Shown here one piece after another: positions 12,001-14,914 of a stretch of DNA of 14,914 nt. The first letter of the stretch is position 1. Each line of letters begins with the position of its first letter. The stretch lies in contig JAGVLZ010000075.1 in assembly GCA_020054055.1 (NCBI GenBank), forward strand, positions 1-14,914, written 5' to 3'. The notes under the pieces were generated by a model. The model was not told the origin of the DNA. It did not search any database and saw nothing but the letters and a program-made list of their open reading frames with translations. Source of the DNA: Phycisphaerales bacterium. GTDB lineage: Bacteria; Planctomycetota; Phycisphaerae; Phycisphaerales; UBA1924. A program made the translations under genes and the position numbers.

Positions 12001-14914
12001 ACAATGGGCAGGTCGCCGAGTCGAGCGAGGGGAACAACGTCGCGGTCCTCGCGACCATCCAGGTCGGAGCGCCGGACCTTCAGCCGTCGAACCTGATGTC
12101 GCCGAGCGCGGGAACCACCGGCTCGATGGTCAACGTGTCGTGGACCGGCACGAACATCGGCTCCGCGACCGCGTTCGCCCCGTGGACCGACCGGGTCTTC
12201 ATCTCGACTGACGCGACCGTCGGCGGCGATACGCTCGCCTCATCGGTCGTCCGCTCGCAAAACCTCGACGCCGCGGCGATGTACTCCGGCGCTGCGACGA
12301 TCGCGCTGCCCGCGATGCCGGGCGACTATTACGTCATCGTCACGCTCGATGCGCTCTCGCAGGTGGCGGAGCCGGGAGCCGAGGCGAACAACTCCATCGT
12401 CTTCGGCCCGGTGACGGTCATGCCGCCGCCGAATCCCGACCTCGACGTGACCTCGATTATCGTCCCGCCCAGCGCCACCGCGGGCGATACGATCACCGTG
12501 CAGTACACGATCACGAACATCGGCGTCCAGCCGGCGCTCGTGAACTGGCAGGATGCGATCTTCCTCTCGGGCAACGCCAGTTATGACGGCGGGGACACGC
12601 TGCTCCGCCTCAGCCCGGCGAACGAGTCGCCGCTCGATCCGGCCGAGGCATACACCGTCAGCCGAAATGTGACGCTCCCCGTCTCCTTCACGACGGCCAA
12701 CGCCTTCATCATCATCCGCACGGACCACGGCGCGGACCTGAACGAACAGTCCGAGAGCAACAACACGCAGGCCAGCAGCGCGATCATGGTGACCGCGACC
12801 CCGGCGCCCGACCTTGTCACCTCCGCCGCCTCCGGCCCCTCGGCCGCGGTGTACGGCGAGCAGGTCTCCGTCTCGTGGACCACGGTCAATAACGGCAGCG
12901 ACGACGCGGAGGCCCCGTGGAGCGATGCCGTCTTCCTCTCCCCCGACCAGACGCTCTCGACGACTGATCGACTGATCGGCAGCCGCGCCAACTCGGCGAC
13001 GGACCTCGCCCCCGGCGGCGGCTCATACGACGCAAACCTCGATGTCACCCTGCCGCTGGACCAGCAGACGCTCCCCGGCCCCTACTTCATCCTCATCAAG
13101 TCCGACGGGTTCAACGGCATCACCGAGAACAACGAGGACAACAACGTCTTCGCCATCGGCCCGATTGACTTCACGCTTCCCGCGCTGCCGAATCTCCAGG
13201 TGACGAGCATCGTCGCGCCGAGCGCCGGGCAGGTCGGGCAGAACTTTGCGATCTCGTTCCAACTGCTCAACGCGGGCGCGCTCCCCGCGACGGGCGCGTG
13301 GTTCAATGAGGTGCGCGTCCTCTCCCAGGCGCCAGGCTCGACGCCCCGCGTCGTGACGGCGGTCGCCTTCAACGGCACGATCAACCCGGGCGAGATGTCG
13401 CCCGTCCTGAACGCGAACTTCACTCTGACCGACCTCGGCGATGCGCCGTTCGTGGTGCTCGTCGAGGCCAATGTCGACCGCACGCTGCTCGAAGGCAGCA
13501 CCGCCGACAACATCGGCACCAGTTCGCCCGCGAGCGTGATCCAGCGCCCGGACCTGCACGCGCTGCTCGTCCTCGGCCCGACCACCGGCACCGCGGATTC
13601 GTCGATCAATGTGCAGGTCGGCACGGAGAACTCCGGCCCGGCCGCCGCGCTGCCCTTCTGGATTGATGCGGTCTACCTCTCGACCGACGCGGCTGCCGGC
13701 AACGACATCCTGCTCGGCACGACCGCCGAGACTTCGACGCTCGCCGCGGGCGCGTCGTACATGCGCAACCAGTCGTTCCCGATCCCGAGCAATCTCGAAG
13801 GGACGTACTACCTGATCTACGAGACGGACCGCGGGAATCGCATCATCGAGGACGCGGCCGCGGCGACGAACTTCGCGGTCAGTCCGATGACGATCGAGAT
13901 CTCGCAGCCTCCCAGGCCGAACCTCGTCGTCGAGTCCGTGTCGATCCCCGATCCGGGGCTGAGCGGCACGGTGATGGAGACCACATGGGTGGTCCGCAAT
14001 CTGGGTCCCGGCGACGCCAACGGCTTCTGGACCGATCGGGTCTACCTCTCGCTGGACCCGACGCTCGACGCGACGGACGTTCGGCTGAACGACTTCGCGA
14101 GCGCCATGCCGCTGCCCGCGGGCGACTCGTACTCGCTCACGCGCAACCTCTTCTATCCCTCGGCACCGGGCCCCTACTACCTGATCGTGCAGACGGACGC
14201 GAACGCCGTCGTCCACGAAGGGATCACAGGTGGCGACGACGACAACACGCGGACCACCGCTTCGACCTTCGAGGTGACCACCTTCACCGCGACGGCGAAC
14301 GCTTCGCTCGAATCGGCCCCCGCCGGGACATCGGTCACGATCATCGGCAATGCGCAGATCCAGGGAACCCGCACACCCGCGCCGAATGTGCCGGTGGTGG
14401 TGCGCGTGAACACGGCGGGCTTCGAGCGTCGCCTGAACGATGTCGCCGACGCGAACGGCGACTATGAGGTGGTCTTCACCCCCGGCCCGACGGAGGGCGG
14501 TTCCTACGCCGTCGCCGCCGGCCCCGAGCACGCGATCAACATCCCGGCGTCTGACACCTTCGCGCTGTGGGCGCTCGTCGCGCAGCCGGTGAACGCCTTT
14601 GTGACGGCGAACCCCGGCTTGCCCAAGGAAGGGCAGTTCAACATCCGCAACACAGGCAACCTCGCGCAGACCGGCCTGACCGTCGTCGCGACCGGGGTTC
14701 CCGCGGGCGTCACGGTCGATGCGCTGGTCAATCCCGGGAATCCCGACTCCATCGGCCCGAACTCGACGATCCCGATCGTCTACAGCGTGCTGGCGACGAC
14801 GGAGATTGTGACGCCATTCGTGGTCGATCTCGCCGTGATGAGCGAGCAGGGCGCGGTGGCGAACTTTGCGCTCAATCTCCGAGTGCTCCCCGCGCAGCCG
14901 GCGCTCGTGCTCCA
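6060..14914 (+). CDS. Giant secreted CARDB-repeat protein (adhesin-like), 3' end beyond window
   Basis: One frame is open for 2951 codons to the window edge. The start (MQCRNFTSRAVG) leads into a hydrophobic core and FALPVPTAMGGAG, a signal peptide ending around residue 30. About 20 CARDB-type domains of 120-135 aa follow. Each opens near a PDL/PNL motif, has an SW.(x)N.G core and a LS.D loop, and closes with an E.NEANN-like motif. Domain 1 starts at residue 34. Alternating A and B types start at 156, 291, 416, 551, 676, 811 and 936. Twelve further domains start at 1070, 1191, 1313, 1435, 1762, 1884, 2005, 2126, 2250, 2377, 2497 and 2620. The module starting at 1435 is split by a nested domain (about 1519-1727). 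From about 2742 a carboxypeptidase-regulatory-like domain (ADANGDYEVVFTP) and then a NEW3/DUF11-like domain (FNIRNTGN, about 2844 on) appear. CARDB proteins are thought to be surface adhesins or structural repeats. No enzymatic domain, anchor or partner is visible, so the function here is inferred from architecture only. Confidence 0.9.
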   Translation, partial: MQCRNFTSRAVGLLVSAFAFALPVPTAMGGAGQPDLVVTAITAPPTANEAATVALSWTVTNNGTAAVTGTWTDKVQISGDASVGSDIFIAAFDFTGTLNPGEFYTRDFNVALPQGVFGNSYFVIETDSANTVAEGPGEANNSAIDDAVIAIAPVFPDLVIDGASIVAPSAPNAGTIIPVQWTLRNQGGLAANFNPFTWVYFRIYLSIDTTAGDADDVQLAEFNLQVPNGNVLDPGESQLFTQNVNLPLTATGMHYIVVRCDVYNQFAEGTAGEANNVSADTDATDIQASFPDLVVTAIDVTQTTIEWGRPVTVMWTVENQGTAPATLSWIDQLRVSQDSNGTTGDLFLSNMTRPAEAVNLAPGASYTRSYTFTFYGNMSDSVYFVVFPDISNTLGEGPAGEANNTTVNEATPIVTPDLFIDPASIVAPASTDAGSVIPVQWTLTNQGLGYADFTPFTWVYFRVYLSDDTTAGDADDVQLAEFNLQVPSGNILDPGESQMFTQNVTLPQATTGVRYIVLRCEVYSQMPEGAAGEANNFSVDADAIDILASFADLVVTAIDVTQTTIEWGRSVTVMWTVENQGTAVAAQSWVDQLRVSQDSVGTTGDVFLVNLTRPTEAVNLAPGASYTRSHTFTFYTHMSDSVYFVVFPDISNTLGEGPTGETNNVTVNEATPIVVPDLFIDPASIIVPESTNAGTVVPVQWTLTNQGLGYADFTPFTWVYFRVYLSDDTTAGDADDVQLAEFNLQVPNGNILDPGESQAFTQNVTLPQATTGMRYIVVRCDVYAQMPEGAAGETNNFSIDADALDIIASFPDLVVTAIDVTQSTIEWGRSVTVMWTVENQGTAAALQSWIDQLRVSQDSVGTTGDVFLVNLTRPAEAVNLAPGASYTRSHTFTFYQNMSSEVYFVLFPDISNTLGEGPAGEANNTTVNEATPLINPDLFISPASIIVPPLAEPGSVIPVQWTITNQGLGYADFTPFTWAYFRAYLSNDTIAGDADDVQLAEFNLQIPGGNILDPGESQMFTQNVTLTAGVTGMRYIVVRCDVYSQMPEGAAGEANNVSIDSDVLTIQSLPNLRVPEEGISVPSNVTVGQQVLVSWTVQNSGNGPASGTWTDEFFLSTDRIVGNDIALGSASFTGTMAAGESSVRSRTITVPTEATGTFYFLVRTDITDAILETTNADNFGFDIDTFTGNRPDLSPLMVSGPTSAVLGQTINITWNDSNSGVGEAVGSWIDRVVISPDAVFGNGDDVLLVDQAVAGPIATGASLPRTINATVSSSAAPGNYTIFVRTDSTDVIPETDETNNLGMAAGTMAVAGPDLLPTLDSVSVPTTALAGQLLPVSWTELNAGGSPATGNWTTRLALSLNTTFGDGDDIAINSQQHAGPLAPGGTVLRSISLGVPANADGLFNVFARSDFNGTVIETDEGNNTLILGQVTIGSPDLLVAEDGRVVPPTGIAGQPIVVQWKTMNNGSATAPLPWNERVVLSQNATYGDGDDVLPLVVAADSALAPGAMSLRTATLNVQQVFFSNFEGTLPPQISGAGSLQGTQGFAPYGFGNQFLRNSNAGNPAAAMVLTLTNLPQHEALSLSWLIAVIDSWDGPNPPFGPDILTIRVDGVDVYSTNFIDNLGGVSPASPRAALGFSSWEDIAYEIATVPSLQYVPHTASTATIQLFASGGGWQGGADESWAIDNLRVSVVLNAAADEPEAAEGDDRAPDFLELESGAKIIAPAGAAGAYNVIVRVDSSNQLTESDETNNTAIIGSINLESADLVSLTDGAVVPSGASPGQVINLQWSERNDGTQPANGPWVDRAVLSVNTTYGDGDDIGAATVDVPGPLAVGVTESRSINLTVPGNAGGVYNVIVRGDQNNSVPETNEANNIAVLGTITVAAPDLIAENGSATPPSVAVGQSVFVQWSDRNTGVGAVVGNWIDRVVLSVNTTFGDGDDSGGVNANAVGPLAGGDAASRSANLTVPAVTPGTYNVLVRVDNNGQVAESSEGNNVAVLATIQVGAPDLQPSNLMSPSAGTTGSMVNVSWTGTNIGSATAFAPWTDRVFISTDATVGGDTLASSVVRSQNLDAAAMYSGAATIALPAMPGDYYVIVTLDALSQVAEPGAEANNSIVFGPVTVMPPPNPDLDVTSIIVPPSATAGDTITVQYTITNIGVQPALVNWQDAIFLSGNASYDGGDTLLRLSPANESPLDPAEAYTVSRNVTLPVSFTTANAFIIIRTDHGADLNEQSESNNTQASSAIMVTATPAPDLVTSAASGPSAAVYGEQVSVSWTTVNNGSDDAEAPWSDAVFLSPDQTLSTTDRLIGSRANSATDLAPGGGSYDANLDVTLPLDQQTLPGPYFILIKSDGFNGITENNEDNNVFAIGPIDFTLPALPNLQVTSIVAPSAGQVGQNFAISFQLLNAGALPATGAWFNEVRVLSQAPGSTPRVVTAVAFNGTINPGEMSPVLNANFTLTDLGDAPFVVLVEANVDRTLLEGSTADNIGTSSPASVIQRPDLHALLVLGPTTGTADSSINVQVGTENSGPAAALPFWIDAVYLSTDAAAGNDILLGTTAETSTLAAGASYMRNQSFPIPSNLEGTYYLIYETDRGNRIIEDAAAATNFAVSPMTIEISQPPRPNLVVESVSIPDPGLSGTVMETTWVVRNLGPGDANGFWTDRVYLSLDPTLDATDVRLNDFASAMPLPAGDSYSLTRNLFYPSAPGPYYLIVQTDANAVVHEGITGGDDDNTRTTASTFEVTTFTATANASLESAPAGTSVTIIGNAQIQGTRTPAPNVPVVVRVNTAGFERRLNDVADANGDYEVVFTPGPTEGGSYAVAAGPEHAINIPASDTFALWALVAQPVNAFVTANPGLPKEGQFNIRNTGNLAQTGLTVVATGVPAGVTVDALVNPGNPDSIGPNSTIPIVYSVLATTEIVTPFVVDLAVMSEQGAVANFALNLRVLPAQPALVL
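6525..7304 (+). repeat. 780-bp tandem unit, copy 1 (CARDB A1+B1)
   Basis: This is the first copy of a two-domain (A then B) unit of exactly 260 codons. Its A half begins PDLVIDGASIVAP and carries FTWVYFR, GDADDVQLAEFNLQ and VVRCDVY. Its B half begins PDLVVTAIDVTQ and carries TIEWGR, VMWTVENQGT and FPDISNTLGEGP. The first 100 bp of the A half are clearly more diverged than in later copies. Confidence 0.92.
7305..8084 (+). repeat. 780-bp tandem unit, copy 2 (CARDB A2+B2)
   Basis: This is the second copy, offset from copy 1 by exactly 780 bp with no insertion or deletion. It is closest to copy 3: over 7441-7500 against 8221-8280 only five of 60 bases differ, and all five are synonymous third-codon-position changes. 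Confidence 0.93.
8085..8864 (+). repeat. 780-bp tandem unit, copy 3 (CARDB A3+B3)
   Basis: This is the third copy, again offset by exactly 780 bp. It keeps the same marker motifs (FTWVYFRVYLS, GDADDVQLAEF, VVRCDVY, TIEWGR, NTLGEGP). Its B half differs slightly at the end of the domain (MSSEVYFVLF instead of MSDSVYFVVF). Confidence 0.93.
8865..9266 (+). repeat. Half copy of the tandem unit (CARDB A4 only)
   Basis: This is a fourth A half, aligned at 780 bp from A3 but one codon shorter at its end. It reads FTWAYFRAYLS, GDADDVQLAEF and VVRCDVY. It is followed not by a B half but by a divergent CARDB domain beginning PNLRVPEEG, which marks the end of the tandem array. Confidence 0.9.
10614..11240 (+). 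other. Domain nested inside a CARDB module of the giant gene
   Basis: The CARDB domain that begins at 10362 runs normally to LRTATLNVQ, then is interrupted by about 209 residues before it resumes with AYNVIVRVDSSNQ and ESDETNN. The insert contains FFSNFEG, TLTNLPQHEALSLSW, IAVIDSWDG, PDILTIRVDGVDVYSTNF and ESWAIDNLRVS. It ends in an acidic linker (DEPEAAEGDD). The IDSWDG...GPD...VDG pattern resembles lectin-like or 'choice-of-anchor' jelly-roll modules of secreted bacterial proteins. I infer a carbohydrate-binding or structural beta-sandwich; the family name is not certain. Confidence 0.7.

Noticed and set aside
13023..14531. Minus-strand open frame of 502 codons
   Set aside because: A shadow of the plus-strand domains, with Arg/Gly/Val-rich translation and no recognisable family.

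Overview
The window is high-GC bacterial DNA with long open frames on both strands. It most likely comes from a planctomycete, probably of the Phycisphaerae type. This is inferred from three things: a secreted matrixin-like protease ending in the two-loop, Cys-bracketed dockerin-like tail typical of that group; a giant CARDB-repeat exoprotein; and weak or variable Shine-Dalgarno use. I see no rRNA, tRNA, CRISPR array, insertion sequence or phage gene.

Layout. (1) Positions 1-1246, minus strand: an amidohydrolase-superfamily enzyme whose 3' end lies outside the window. (2) 1247-1394: a divergent intergenic region. (3) 1395-2252, plus strand: an OmpA-family lipoprotein with a coiled coil and a peptidoglycan-binding domain. 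(4) 2340-3134, plus strand: a stand-alone MlaE-type ABC permease with a GTG start. (5) 3320-5779, plus strand: an 819-aa secreted metalloprotease with a metzincin zinc site, PPC-like, PKD and Ig-like domains and a dockerin-like tail. (6) 5780-6059: an intergenic region with a candidate terminator. (7) 6060 to the right edge, plus strand: one uninterrupted frame of 2951 visible codons encoding a giant secreted protein of about 20 CARDB-type beta-sandwich domains. It carries its own tandem duplication (a 780-bp, 260-aa two-domain unit, about 3.5 copies) and a foreign-looking domain nested inside one CARDB module. Near the right edge it switches to other domain types.

Together, the plus-strand genes have a cell-envelope and cell-surface theme: peptidoglycan anchoring, lipid transport, secreted proteolysis and a very long surface or extracellular filament. 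Nothing in the sequence proves they act as one system, and hairpins in the gaps suggest at least partly separate transcripts. The region without a conventional small gene (6060-14914) is fully coding. The long antisense frames in it are GC-driven shadows.
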